Assembly: GCA_004010935.1 (NCBI GenBank)
Contig: CP026511.1
Span: forward strand, 4,464,001 to 4,528,000
Direction of reading: 5' to 3'
DNA from: Pseudomonadaceae bacterium SI-3
GTDB lineage: Bacteria; Pseudomonadota; Gammaproteobacteria; Pseudomonadales; Pseudomonadaceae
Length of the DNA: 64,000 bases
Positions within the stretch are counted from its first letter, which is position 1. The number at the start of each line of letters is the position of its first letter. The position numbers and the translations under genes were made by a program. This document shows, in pieces, positions 1 through 8,927 of the stretch. The notes under the pieces were generated by a model. That model saw only the letters and a program-made list of their open reading frames with translations. It did not search any database and was not told the DNA's origin.

Positions 1-1320
1 CGCATCCTACTGGTAGACGACGAGGCAGCGATCCTGCGCACGTTCCGCTACTGCCTCGAGGACCGCGGTTATACGGTGGTCACGGCGGCCAGCGCTTCAC
101 AGGCCGAAGCGATCCTGCAGCGGCAGGTGTTCGATCTGTGCTTTCTGGACCTGCGCCTCGGTGAAGACAACGGTCTCGATGTCCTGCAGCAGATGCGCGT
201 ACTTGCGCCGTGGATGCGTGTAGTAATCGTCACCGCCCATTCGGCCGTCGACACCGCGGTGGACGCGATGCAAGCGGGCGCTGCGGATTACTTGGTCAAG
301 CCATGCAGCCCCGAGCAGCTGCGCCTGTCGGCCGCCAAGCAGCTGGAAGTCCGTCAGATGGCAGCGCGCCTGGAGGCCCTGGAAGGCGAGGTGCAAAAAC
401 GCAGCGATGCGCTGGGCTCGTACAGCCCGGCGATGATGAGCGTGCTGGAGACCGCCCGCCAAGTGGCCGATACCGACGCGAACATTCTCATCCTCGGTGA
501 GTCAGGCACGGGCAAAGGCGAGCTGGCGCGTGCGATTCACAACTGGAGCCGGCGCTCTAAAAAAGCCTTCATCACCATCAACTGCCCGTCCCTGTCGGCT
601 GATCTGATGGAAAGCGAGCTATTCGGACACAACCGTGGCGCTTTCACCGGGGCCACCGAAAGCACCCTGGGACGCGTCAACCAAGCCGACGGCGGCACGC
701 TGTTTCTCGATGAAATCGGCGACTTTCCCCTCGCTTTGCAGCCGAAACTGCTGCGTTTCATCCAAGACAAGGAATACGAGCGCGTCGGTGACCCAGTCAC
801 CCGGCGGGCCGACGTGCGCATTCTCGCCGCCACCAATTTGAATCTCGAGGAAATGGTCCGCGAAGGGCGTTTCCGTGAAGACCTGCTTTACCGTCTGAAT
901 GTCATCACCCTGAACCTTCCACCCATGCGCGAACGCCCGGAAGACGTGCTGACCCTCGCCGAGCGCTTCCTGGCGTTCTTCGTAAAAAGCTATGGCCGAC
1001 CAGCGCGCGGCTTCAGCGACAACGCGGTTGCCGCATTGAAGGCCTATCGCTGGCCAGGCAACGTCCGTGAATTGCGCAACGTGGTCGAGCGCGCCAGCAT
1101 CATCTGCCCGCAGGACATGATCGAAGTCAGCCATCTTGGCCTGGCCGATCAGGCCGTCAGCAACGCCCCACGCATCGGTGAGCCGCTCAGTTTGGAAGCG
1201 CTGGAAAAAGCCCATATCTCGGGCGTATTGAGCACCAGCGACACGCTTGAGCAAGCCGCCCGAATTCTAGGCATCGACGCATCGACGCTTTATCGAAAAC
1301 GTAAGCAATACGGCCTATGA
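1..1320 (+). CDS. algB: AlgB, NtrC-type sigma-54 response regulator (5' end outside window)
   Basis: Response regulator that activates alginate and other genes in Pseudomonas, normally phosphorylated by KinB. The reading frame is open from base 1 and lacks only the first few codons. It starts with a receiver domain (ILLVDDE; acceptor Asp in CFLDLRLGEDNG). An AAA+ domain follows, with Walker A GESGTGKGE and the GAFTGA sigma-54 contact loop, then a C-terminal Fis-type helix-turn-helix ending ASTLYRKRKQYGL. These features and my memory of the P. aeruginosa sequence make AlgB a firm call. Its stop overlaps the kinB start as ATGA, so the pair is translationally coupled. Confidence 0.96.
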   Translation, partial: RILLVDDEAAILRTFRYCLEDRGYTVVTAASASQAEAILQRQVFDLCFLDLRLGEDNGLDVLQQMRVLAPWMRVVIVTAHSAVDTAVDAMQAGAADYLVKPCSPEQLRLSAAKQLEVRQMAARLEALEGEVQKRSDALGSYSPAMMSVLETARQVADTDANILILGESGTGKGELARAIHNWSRRSKKAFITINCPSLSADLMESELFGHNRGAFTGATESTLGRVNQADGGTLFLDEIGDFPLALQPKLLRFIQDKEYERVGDPVTRRADVRILAATNLNLEEMVREGRFREDLLYRLNVITLNLPPMRERPEDVLTLAERFLAFFVKSYGRPARGFSDNAVAALKAYRWPGNVRELRNVVERASIICPQDMIEVSHLGLADQAVSNAPRIGEPLSLEALEKAHISGVLSTSDTLEQAARILGIDASTLYRKRKQYGL

Positions 1321-3104
1321 AAATCCAGATGAAGCTGAGAACCCGGCTGTTCCTGGGTTTCTCGGCATTGATGACGGTGGCCTTACTTGGGCTACTGCTG
1401 GCGCTGGTTAGCGTCGTGCAAATGGCAAAGAGCCAGGAAAATCTCATTCGCGATAACTTCGGTGTCATCGAGGTCAACCAGCAGCTGCGCCAGGCGCTGG
1501 GAAACCAGCTACTGCTGCTGGTCCGCGAACAGCGCGACGTTGAAGCCCTGAACGAATACCGCGAAGTGTTTCTGGGCGCTCTGGCACGAGGTATGGCGGA
1601 CGCCAACGACGAGCAGGACCGCAAGGCTTATGAAGCCATCGGCGACGCCTATACGCGCTTTGCCGTGCAGCTGGAAACACCCTCCAACCTGAACGTGACA
1701 CTGCTCGAGGATAATCCCCTCAGCCAATCCTTCAACCGCGTTCGCGAGTTGATGGTGGACATGCAACAGTCCGCCTACAACCAGATTCGTGACACCGAGA
1801 TTCGCAGCCGCGAACGGGCACAATTGCTCGCCGGGCTGCTCGGGTTGACCGGTATTGCAGTGCTGCTGATCGGCTTCGTCACCGCGCACAGTTTCGCCCG
1901 GCGCTTCGGTGACCCCATCGAGCAACTGTCCAGCGTGGCTGACCAGATCGGCCGCGGCGACTTCAATATCAATCTGCCCACCTCGCCCATCGCTGAGCTA
2001 TCGTCGCTGATTCGTCGCTTCGGTCTGATGGCGCAGGCCCTGCACCAGTTCAAGCAAACCAATGTCGAAGCGCTGGTCGATGGCCAGCAACGGCTGCAGG
2101 CATTGCTCGACAGCATCGATGACGGCCTATTGATCATCGACCGCCAGGGCCGTCTGGAACATGCCAACCCGGTTGCGCAGCGCCAACTGGCCTGGGAAAC
2201 AGAACATTTGGGGTCGACGCTTGGCCAGGCCCTCGGCTATCCGGAGCTGGACGAGGCCGCTCAGCAAGTGCTGGCCGATACGCCCCTATCCGCGCCGCCG
2301 GAAGATCTGGTGATCGAGGCCGACGGCGAGCGCCGGCTGCTGTCATGGCGCATGAGCCCAGTGAACCATCACGACGGCCGCATCAGCGGCGCGGTGATGG
2401 TGCTTCACGACGTGACCGACCAACGAACCTTCGAACGGGTGCGCAACGAGTTCGTGTTGCGTGCCTCGCATGAGCTGCGCACTCCCGTGACAGGCATGCA
2501 GATGGCCTTCAGTCTGCTGCGCGAACGAACGCACTATCCGGACAATAGCCGCGAAGCCGACCTGTTCACCACCGTGCATGAAGAGATGCAGCGTTTGGTC
2601 ACGCTGATCAACGATCTACTGAACTTCTCGCGCTACCAGAGCGGTCAGCAAAAACTCGAACGCGTGCCGTGCGACCCGGCCGTACTCCTCGAGCAAGCAC
2701 GGCAGCGTTTCCAGGCGAGTGCTGCGCAGAACCATATCGAAATCAAGCTTGAACTACAGACGCCGCTGCCAAGCCTGTTGCTGGACCAGCAGCAGATGGA
2801 CCGGACGCTCGACAACCTGCTCAGCAATGCACTGCGGCACACACCTGACGGCGGTGAGATCCGCCTACTGGCGCGGCATCACGGCGAACGGGTCATTCTC
2901 AGTGTCGAAGACAATGGCGAAGGCATCCCCTATAGCCAGCAGGCGCGCATCTTCGAGCCGTTCGTGCAGATCGGTCGCCGCCGCGGCGGCGCCGGACTGG
3001 GCCTTGCCTTATGCAAAGAGATCGCCCAGCTACATGGTGGTCGTATCGGCGTGCATTCGCGCATTGGCCACGGCACCATCTTCTATATCGCCCTGCCCAT
3101 CTGA
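1317..3104 (+). CDS. kinB: KinB, membrane sensor histidine kinase/phosphatase
   Basis: Inner-membrane sensor partner of AlgB, 595 residues, the length I recall for P. aeruginosa KinB. One membrane segment lies near residues 11-33 and a second near 169-190, enclosing a periplasmic sensor of about 135 residues. A HAMP linker, a PAS domain (about 255-370), the HisKA box with His385 in RASHELRTP, and an HATPase domain with N-box NLLSNALRHT and G-boxes EDNGEGI and GGAGLGLAL follow. In P. aeruginosa KinB acts mainly as an AlgB phosphatase; His and the following Pro needed for kinase and phosphatase roles are both present. An internal ATG at codon 5 is an alternative start. Confidence 0.96.
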   Translation: MKIQMKLRTRLFLGFSALMTVALLGLLLALVSVVQMAKSQENLIRDNFGVIEVNQQLRQALGNQLLLLVREQRDVEALNEYREVFLGALARGMADANDEQDRKAYEAIGDAYTRFAVQLETPSNLNVTLLEDNPLSQSFNRVRELMVDMQQSAYNQIRDTEIRSRERAQLLAGLLGLTGIAVLLIGFVTAHSFARRFGDPIEQLSSVADQIGRGDFNINLPTSPIAELSSLIRRFGLMAQALHQFKQTNVEALVDGQQRLQALLDSIDDGLLIIDRQGRLEHANPVAQRQLAWETEHLGSTLGQALGYPELDEAAQQVLADTPLSAPPEDLVIEADGERRLLSWRMSPVNHHDGRISGAVMVLHDVTDQRTFERVRNEFVLRASHELRTPVTGMQMAFSLLRERTHYPDNSREADLFTTVHEEMQRLVTLINDLLNFSRYQSGQQKLERVPCDPAVLLEQARQRFQASAAQNHIEIKLELQTPLPSLLLDQQQMDRTLDNLLSNALRHTPDGGEIRLLARHHGERVILSVEDNGEGIPYSQQARIFEPFVQIGRRRGGAGLGLALCKEIAQLHGGRIGVHSRIGHGTIFYIALPI

Positions 3105-3139
3105 GCCTGGCACGGCGGGAAGAATAAAACGGAGCCACC

Positions 3140-3547
3140 ATGCCCAGCCTCAACCCCAGCCAAGACCAGCTGAAGCGCTTCGCCGAGCAGATGCCCGCCA
3201 ACGAGCCGATCCTCATGCTCAACTTGCTGCGCTTTAACGATCAAGCCGCCTACCCTGCCGAAAGCGGTCACCCGCCTTGTTCCGGCAGGGAAGCCTATGC
3301 AGTCTACAGCCGCACCGCCATCAAGAAGGTACGCTCAGCCGGTGGCGACGTGGAGATCATGGCCAACGCCCGCGTCGCGCTGATTGCGCCGGAACAGGAG
3401 CATTGGGACGAGGTGCTGCTGGTGCGCTATCCCTCGCCTGAAGCCTTTCTGGCAATGCTGGCGGACCCGGAATACCGCGCCGCCACGATCCACCGTACCG
3501 CAGCACTCGCCGACTCGAGGCTGATCGGCTGTACGCCTCGCAGCTGA
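3140..3547 (+). CDS. DUF1330 family protein
   Basis: A 135-residue cytoplasmic protein without signal peptide or membrane segment. It has the DUF1330 pattern: EPILMLNLLRF near residue 25, a central VALIAPEQEHWDEVLLVRYPS segment, and FLAMLADPEYRAA near 105. The family adopts a dimeric alpha/beta (ferredoxin-like) fold; its biochemical role is not established. It lies 35 bases after kinB behind a GGAG ribosome site and is probably read through from algB-kinB. It converges on ampDh2 with only nine bases between the stops. Confidence 0.8.
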   Translation: MPSLNPSQDQLKRFAEQMPANEPILMLNLLRFNDQAAYPAESGHPPCSGREAYAVYSRTAIKKVRSAGGDVEIMANARVALIAPEQEHWDEVLLVRYPSPEAFLAMLADPEYRAATIHRTAALADSRLIGCTPRS

Positions 3548-3556
3548 GCCGAAGCC

Positions 3557-4333
3557 TCAGCCTGCTGCGTTCAGCACCGCGAGCAGCGCTGCGGTTTCAG
3601 CGTCCGGTTCGCCATCGAAGCGCGCCGGACGGTATTTCATCTGGAACGCGGCAATGACGTTTCGGGTTTCCAGATCGAGATAGCCGTGATCGGGCACCTT
3701 GTAACCCTGCTCCGCCAACTGCGCTTGGAACCAGGCCACATCCGGTATTGCCGTCGCAAACAGGCTGCGCTGGCGCGCTACGGCTTGGGCGTCAGGCCAG
3801 GGCACCAGACCGGCGTCCGCCAGCCGCTTCCAGGGAAACAGCGGGCCCGGGTCGACCTTGCGCTGCGGAGCAATGTCACTGTGCCCGATGATCGCGCCAG
3901 GCTTCAGACCGCGGCGCTGCATGATGTCCTTGAGCAGCACGATCAGAGCGTCAATCTGCTCATCGGAGTAGGGATACCAGAGACGTCCCTCGGCGCTTTC
4001 GATATAACCGCGGTTAACCAGCTCGATGCCAATGGAGCTGGAGTTAAGCCAGGTACGTCCGTTCCATTGGCTTTCGCCAGCATGCCAGGCACGACGATCT
4101 TCATCGACCAGACGGTAGATGGTCGCGGGCGCTTCGCCGATTAGGTAGTGGCTGCTGACGCCGTCGCCCTTGAGAATGTCGAGCGAACGCTGCAGGTCAC
4201 TGGACGTGTAGTGGATGACGATGAACTGGGCGCGGCTGTCCTGACCAAGCGACGTATAGCTGGTATCGATACGCGGACCGCTGGAACAACCAGCAAGCAA
4301 CAACAGGATTGCGGCGGAAATCAGGGCTTTCAT
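3557..4333 (-). CDS. ampDh2: AmpDh2-like N-acetylmuramoyl-L-alanine amidase, lipoprotein
   Basis: Zinc amidase that cleaves the MurNAc-L-Ala bond of peptidoglycan in the periplasm. The N-terminus MKALISAAILLLLAGC is a lipoprotein signal with a lipobox ending at Cys16. The amidase_2 domain shows zinc ligands in VIHYTSSD and IIGHSDIAPQRKVDPG. The last 70 residues form a peptidoglycan-binding domain (YKVPDHGYLDLETRNVIAAFQ). Length (258) and position beside algB-kinB match P. aeruginosa AmpDh2, an outer-membrane-associated enzyme of wall turnover; cytosolic AmpD has no lipobox. Monocistronic in appearance. Confidence 0.92.
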   Translation of the reverse strand: MKALISAAILLLLAGCSSGPRIDTSYTSLGQDSRAQFIVIHYTSSDLQRSLDILKGDGVSSHYLIGEAPATIYRLVDEDRRAWHAGESQWNGRTWLNSSSIGIELVNRGYIESAEGRLWYPYSDEQIDALIVLLKDIMQRRGLKPGAIIGHSDIAPQRKVDPGPLFPWKRLADAGLVPWPDAQAVARQRSLFATAIPDVAWFQAQLAEQGYKVPDHGYLDLETRNVIAAFQMKYRPARFDGEPDAETAALLAVLNAAG

Positions 4334-4383
4334 TAGGCACCTCTGGTCGACAGCAAGATGACGCAGACTTTGCGCAGGTGATT

Positions 4384-4398
4384 CGGGCGAGACGCCCG
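4384..4398. terminator. Short GC hairpin between ampDh2 and dgcH
   Basis: Six-base perfect inverted repeat (cgggcg / cgcccg) with a three-base loop, in the 144-base spacer below the dgcH stop codon... it lies between the ampDh2 start (right end 4333) and the end of dgcH (4478). No T-run follows on the minus strand, so termination is only a possibility. Confidence 0.3.
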
Positions 4399-4477
4399 GA
4401 CGGCCACGTCTAGATCGCGGCGCAGATGTAGGGTGCGGATTATAGCGAGGCGACCCGCGAGCTCCCAGAGCGTCTGG

Positions 4478-6334
4478 TCAGCCCATCTCTATCCGATTGC
4501 GACCCGCGCCCTTGGCTCGGTAGAGCGCCTGGTCGGCACGCTCGAACACGTTTTCGGCGACGTCCTTCACAGCGAAGTTGGCAAGTCCACCCGATAGCGT
4601 GACCTCGATTCGCGCACCCTTGAAGTGAAACGGGCATTCCTGAATACCCGAGCGAAGACCGTCAAGCACCTTCAGGCCCGCATCAACAGGGGTTTCAGGC
4701 AGCAGCAGCGCGAACTCTTCGCCGCCGAAACGGGCTATAAAATCGGTCTTGCGCAGCCGCTTACGCAGCTCGTTGGCAATGATCTTCAGCACTCGATCAC
4801 CAGCCAGATGGCCGAAACTGTCGTTGATACGCTTGAAATGATCGACGTCCAGAACCGCGAGCAGCAGCTGACCACCGTAGCGTTGCTGACGTGCGACCTC
4901 GAGCTCCAGGCGCTCATCCCAGGCGGCTCGGTTAGGCAAGCTGGTAAGCGGATCCTGCAGGGCCTTCTGCCGCTGCTCTTCGAGGTGCTCGCGCATCCCC
5001 GTTGCGGCCTGCTCAAGGCTTGCCACCCGCTCGACCAGAGTGCTTAGGCGATCGCTCAAGGCTTGTTCATGGTCGCTACGCTGACGCTGATACGCGTCGA
5101 CGGTTTCGAGTAACCCATCCAACCGAGCCTGAACAGTCTGCTTCAGGCTCGGCAGGTCCTTGGCGCCGAGCATGCTGTCTTGCAGACCACCGACTTGCTG
5201 GCGCAGCTCTTCGTCAAGCGCCTGGGCGGTTTCCTTGCTCTGCACGTGCCCTTCGCGGGCCGCGCCGAGACTGTCCTGCATGGTGGCCAGCCGCTCGTTG
5301 AGCAGACTCAGGTAGAGCTCGAACTCTCGCTGCCCTTGGTCAGCCACGGCCAGCATCAACTGAGCCAGGTCATCAAGCACCGGTACGAGCTCATACCAAT
5401 TCAGCCCTTGCTGAATCCGCTCGCGCATAGCCTGCACCTGCTCCTGCTGGTGCTCTGGCAGACGCAGATTCTCGAGAAGACCGAGCAGTGTCGATTCGAC
5501 ACGCTCGGCAATGGCACTGTAGGCCTGCTCGGGCGAAGGCGGTAACTGATACGGATCGGCCGACTGGCTCTCCGGCGTCAAATCTGGTGGTGTCACGTTG
5601 GTTATCGCATCGCTATGCGGCGTCGCGATGTCGATCACAGCCCGCGGCGCTTCCGCCGCCTGAGAGTCAGAATCCGGAGCGGACGACCCTTGCAATGGTT
5701 CAGGCGTTTCGGCCTGTTCAAAAAGCGGCTGGCCTGGCAGCGATTGCATCGGGTCAGCCGTAACCAATGGCGAATCGTTGTCGGGCTGTGCCAAGGCCTC
5801 AATGTTGCTGTCGCGCTGGCCGAACAAGCGGCCAAGCAATCCCACCGAATTGGAGGTGCCGGATGGTCGCTGAGCCGCCAGCGCCTGGCTCTGTAACTCA
5901 CCCAGCTCGCTCAACAGCGTGGGCAGCTCGCGCGATTGGGCTGCTCGCTTAGCAAGCTGCCGTGAAAACTGCTTCAATGGCTTGCGGATTTCGTTGGGCA
6001 GCCGCAGCTCGAGCAATTGCGAGGCCAGTCGGTCGAGCGCCTCAGTCAATCGCTCGAGGCGCTCCTGTTTAGTGCGCTCAGTGTCGAGGACCGCGCGCTC
6101 GAGCCGCGGGACCAGCGCACCCAGACGGTCATCCTGCACGTCGTCGCGCAGCACATCACGTAGCTCACGCATGCAGCGCTCAACCGCCGGATCGGCACCG
6201 TCCACCGCAAAACTGCTGCGCACCAGACTGCGCCGCAGCAGATCCAGCCGCGTGTTCCAGCGCCCTTCGAGCTGCTCCTGCTGTTCCAACTGGTGCAGAT
6301 ATTTGTCTTTCCAGCGTTGCGCGTCGTCGCTCAT
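4478..6334 (-). CDS. dgcH: GGDEF diguanylate cyclase (DgcH-like)
   Basis: Makes cyclic di-GMP from two GTP. The C-terminal 170 residues are a complete GGDEF domain with DPLTSLPNRAAWDERL, DVDHFKRINDSFGH and an intact active-site GGEEF. The inhibitory I-site RKTD sits five residues before it, so product inhibition is expected. The preceding 440 residues are largely helical and coiled-coil with a Pro/Ser/Ala-rich linker (about 150-260) and no obvious membrane segment, so the enzyme looks cytoplasmic with a novel-looking sensory part. Position next to the EEP phosphodiesterase, dsbA and cc4 matches P. aeruginosa DgcH as I recall it. Its ATG overlaps the upstream stop by one base (TGATG), indicating coupled translation. 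Confidence 0.88.
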   Translation of the reverse strand: MSDDAQRWKDKYLHQLEQQEQLEGRWNTRLDLLRRSLVRSSFAVDGADPAVERCMRELRDVLRDDVQDDRLGALVPRLERAVLDTERTKQERLERLTEALDRLASQLLELRLPNEIRKPLKQFSRQLAKRAAQSRELPTLLSELGELQSQALAAQRPSGTSNSVGLLGRLFGQRDSNIEALAQPDNDSPLVTADPMQSLPGQPLFEQAETPEPLQGSSAPDSDSQAAEAPRAVIDIATPHSDAITNVTPPDLTPESQSADPYQLPPSPEQAYSAIAERVESTLLGLLENLRLPEHQQEQVQAMRERIQQGLNWYELVPVLDDLAQLMLAVADQGQREFELYLSLLNERLATMQDSLGAAREGHVQSKETAQALDEELRQQVGGLQDSMLGAKDLPSLKQTVQARLDGLLETVDAYQRQRSDHEQALSDRLSTLVERVASLEQAATGMREHLEEQRQKALQDPLTSLPNRAAWDERLELEVARQQRYGGQLLLAVLDVDHFKRINDSFGHLAGDRVLKIIANELRKRLRKTDFIARFGGEEFALLLPETPVDAGLKVLDGLRSGIQECPFHFKGARIEVTLSGGLANFAVKDVAENVFERADQALYRAKGAGRNRIEMG

Positions 6335-7200
6335 CAGGTCCTATCCGTAGGTACAGGCAGTGCGTCAGCATTGTGCAGCGCGTCAGGCAGGCGGATCTCC
6401 ACCGCAACCGGTAGGTGGTCCGAAGTTGCCTGGGCCAGCACATCGACACGCTCGAGCGTCAGGCTGGGGCTCAGCAGAATGTGGTCCAGGCAGCGTTGCG
6501 GACGCCAGCTGGGAAACGTCGCCTCGATCTGTGGTGCTTGCAGGCCAAGATCACGCAGGGGTGAGTGCTCCAGCAGATCGCTGGCATGGGTATTCATGTC
6601 GCCCATCAGTATCTGATGGCGGTAGCCACCAATCAGGTCACGGATATACGCCAGTTGACGGGTGCGTGCGCCACCGCCTAGCGCCAGATGCATCACCACC
6701 ACGACAAGGGCGTTCTCACCCTGGCCAAAGCGGAGCAGAATCGCGCCGCGGCCGGATGGTCCTGGCAACGGATGGTCTTCCAGCCCCTGCGGTTCCAGTC
6801 GACTCAGCACGCCGTTGCTGTGCTGAGCGAAGCGTCCCATGCGGTTGAGCTGCTGGTACCAGTACGGAAAAGCCCCGAGCTGCGCAAGATGCTCGACTTG
6901 ATTGACATAGCCCGATCGCATACTGCCGCCGTCGGCTTCTTGCAGCGCCACGAGATCGTAGTTGGCGAGCAAGTCGCCGATTCGCTGTAAGTTCCGTGCG
7001 CGTCCGGTGTGTGGCAGCAAGTGCTGCCAGCTACGGGTGAGGTAATGGTGATAGCGCTCGGTGCTGATCCCGACCTGAATGTTGAAGCTCAGCAGACGCA
7101 ACCGGCCGTTACAGGGCAGGCCGCTGGAATCCAGGCAAAGCGGATTGACCTGCGCCTGTCCGGGGCCGGCCAGGCGTGGTGAGCTCCAGCGACGAAGCAC
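6334..7200 (-). CDS. Endonuclease/exonuclease/phosphatase (EEP) family protein
   Basis: A 288-residue member of the EEP fold, the metal-dependent phosphodiesterase family containing DNase I, exonuclease III and sphingomyelinases. Visible motifs in order are LLSFNIQVG (metal/Asn), VALQEADGG (catalytic Glu), VVMHLALGG, LMGDMNTH (Asp/Asn) and TSDHLPVAVEI (catalytic Asp-His). There is no signal peptide. The substrate cannot be told from sequence. It is the first gene of a coupled pair with the diguanylate cyclase, an order conserved in Pseudomonas, but no functional link is proven. The start at 7200 keeps it only six bases from the dsbA stop; a later start at residue 32 (NGRLRLLSF region has no Met) is not available. 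Confidence 0.8.
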   Translation of the reverse strand: MLRRWSSPRLAGPGQAQVNPLCLDSSGLPCNGRLRLLSFNIQVGISTERYHHYLTRSWQHLLPHTGRARNLQRIGDLLANYDLVALQEADGGSMRSGYVNQVEHLAQLGAFPYWYQQLNRMGRFAQHSNGVLSRLEPQGLEDHPLPGPSGRGAILLRFGQGENALVVVVMHLALGGGARTRQLAYIRDLIGGYRHQILMGDMNTHASDLLEHSPLRDLGLQAPQIEATFPSWRPQRCLDHILLSPSLTLERVDVLAQATSDHLPVAVEIRLPDALHNADALPVPTDRT

Positions 7201-7206
7201 GCGTGC

Positions 7207-7836
7207 TTACCGGGCCGCGCGTTCTTTTTCGATGAGGAAGTCAGCAACATCCAGTGCCCGCTCCGGGCCACCCGCAGATCCAATATCGAAACGGTACTTA
7301 CCGTTGACGATCATCACCGGAACACCAGTGATCTGATAAGCCATCGCCAGCTTCTTTGCCTGCTCGGCACGGCTCTTCACGCCAAAGGAGTTATAAGCCT
7401 TCAGGAAAGCTTGCTTGTCGACACCCTGCCCCTCGAGGAGCTCCGCCATCTTTTCCGGCGTGTCGAGCTTGTTACCGTCTCGGTGATAAGCGTTGAACAC
7501 CGCGTCATGGACTTTCTGCTCGACGCCCATGGACTCCAGCGCGAGGAACATCTGCCCGTGCGTGTTCCAGACGCCACCAAACATCGCCGGGATGCGCTTG
7601 AAATCGACATCGTCAGGCAGTTGCTTGATCCATGGATTGATCACCGGCTCGAATTGGTAGCAATGCGGGCAGCCATACCAGAACAGCTCGACCACCTCGA
7701 TCTTGTCCGGCTCGGCAACCGGGACCGGATTCTTCAGCTCGACGTATTCCTTTCCTGCTTGGAAATCTGCCGCACTGGCTGAAAAGCCGAACAGACTGGC
7801 GGTAACGAGAAGGGCACTGAGGACGAGTTTACGCAT
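7207..7836 (-). CDS. dsbA: DsbA, periplasmic thiol:disulfide oxidoreductase
   Basis: Introduces disulfides into exported proteins. The 209-residue product starts with a Sec signal (MRKLVLSALL to SASAA, about residues 1-22), then a thioredoxin fold with redox motif C56-P-H-C59 in LFWYGCPHCYQFEP and the cis-Pro loop TGVPVMIVNG near residue 170. The start was placed at the ATG preceded by AAGGGAG at good spacing; an upstream in-frame extension of 35 codons would precede the signal peptide and is rejected. It lies between the EEP gene and cytochrome c4, as in other pseudomonads. Confidence 0.96.
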   Translation of the reverse strand: MRKLVLSALLVTASLFGFSASAADFQAGKEYVELKNPVPVAEPDKIEVVELFWYGCPHCYQFEPVINPWIKQLPDDVDFKRIPAMFGGVWNTHGQMFLALESMGVEQKVHDAVFNAYHRDGNKLDTPEKMAELLEGQGVDKQAFLKAYNSFGVKSRAEQAKKLAMAYQITGVPVMIVNGKYRFDIGSAGGPERALDVADFLIEKERAAR

Positions 7837-7959
7837 GATGACTCCCTTGTAATGAACGGCTAACCGATAGCGCCACAGGCTGCAGCAATTCATGTTTGCT
7901 CGCCAGCGCTTTCCGCCGCTTTTCAATATCTTGACAATCATTATAGCGAGGCCGAAAAC

Positions 7960-8000
7960 AAAAAAAGGCGTTCAGGCTCATGCCCTGAACGCCCCTTTTA
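7960..8000 (-). terminator. Rho-independent terminator after cytochrome c4
   Basis: Perfect ten-base inverted repeat ggcgttcagg (7967-7976) / cctgaacgcc (7984-7993) with a seven-base loop. On the minus strand it is followed by a run of seven T and then GTTTT, 18 bases beyond the c4 stop codon. On the plus strand CCTTTT follows, so it may work in both directions. Confidence 0.92.
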
Positions 8001-8017
8001 GGCTGATCGGAAAACGA

Positions 8018-8650
8018 TCAGTGCAGGCCTTGGATGTAGCTCGACAGTGCCTGGATGTCTTTGTTGCTCAGCTTCGACGCGATGGTGCGCATGATGGCCG
8101 CGTCGCCATCGTTGGTGCGATCGCCTTCGCGGAAATCGGTGAGCTGCTTGGCCGTATAGGCCGCGTGCTGACCGCCCAAACGTGGGAAACGCGCCAGGTT
8201 GTTGCCTACGCCGTCCGGCGCGTGGCAACCGGAGCAAGCCGGCATGCCCTGCTCCAGCTTGCCGCCGCGGAAAAGCTGCTCACCCTGAGCGACCAGAGCC
8301 GGGTCGGCCGTGCCGATCGTCATCTTCTGGCTGGCGAAATAGGCGGCCATGTCCTGGAGGTCCTGATCGCTGTAGGGATCGAGAATACCGGTCATTTCCA
8401 GGACCTTGCGACCGACACCAGGCTCGGCTGTGGGGCTGCTGCCCGCCTTGATATCCTGCAGCTGCTTGAACAGATAGTTCGGGCCCTGGCCTGCGAGTTT
8501 CGGGAAGTTCGGTGCGGCACTGTTTCCGTCGGCTCCGTGGCAAGCACCACAGACGGCGACCTTTTCTTTTCCTGCTTCTGCATTTCCAGCCGCGTGGGCG
8601 ATACCGGTGATGCCAAGGGTCAACAGCAGACTCACGAGTACTTTGTTCAT
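8018..8650 (-). CDS. cc4: Cytochrome c4 (diheme)
   Basis: Periplasmic, membrane-associated diheme cytochrome that passes electrons from bc1 to terminal oxidases. The 210-residue precursor has a signal peptide MNKVLVSLLLTLGITGIAHA and two heme c sites, CGACH near residue 34 and CSGCH near residue 135, each followed by a distal Met-bearing segment. The repeated halves (KVAVCGACHGADGNS and MPACSGCHAPDGVGN) show the ancient duplication typical of c4. Start chosen at MNKVLV; an in-frame ATG four codons earlier is possible. Strong match to pseudomonad c4. Confidence 0.96.
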   Translation of the reverse strand: MNKVLVSLLLTLGITGIAHAAGNAEAGKEKVAVCGACHGADGNSAAPNFPKLAGQGPNYLFKQLQDIKAGSSPTAEPGVGRKVLEMTGILDPYSDQDLQDMAAYFASQKMTIGTADPALVAQGEQLFRGGKLEQGMPACSGCHAPDGVGNNLARFPRLGGQHAAYTAKQLTDFREGDRTNDGDAAIMRTIASKLSNKDIQALSSYIQGLH

Positions 8651-8863
8651 CAGCTCATCCAACTACGGCTAAGGGTTTAAAGAAATCTTATTCGGCAGTC
8701 CGACCGCTTAGGGCCATGGCGACGCTCGTTATAAACAGGGTGACGTCTGACCTGGCGCTTGAGCAATGCCTTGCTCGCTTACGGTCGGTCGCCGAAAGCG
8801 GCTAGCAGAGCGGCTACTCGGGCTCGTTTTTAGACCAAAGCGCACACAAAATCTGCGGCATTA

Positions 8864-8869
8864 TATACT
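8864..8869 (+). promoter_or_regulatory. Candidate -10 element upstream of engB
   Basis: TATACT within ttatatactg, 59 bases before the engB ATG. No convincing -35 hexamer sits at the usual spacing, so this is a weak call in the 277-base divergent spacer between cytochrome c4 and engB. Nothing else was recognised in that spacer. Confidence 0.4.
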
Positions 8870-8927
8870 GGCGCTCCTGAAACGGAAATGAACCATTGCC
8901 GCACCCCGCGCACTCACCGGAAAGCCC

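Noticed and set aside
7837..7941. 35-codon upstream extension of dsbA
   Set aside because: The ATG at 7836 has a good AAGGGAG site and starts a standard signal peptide.
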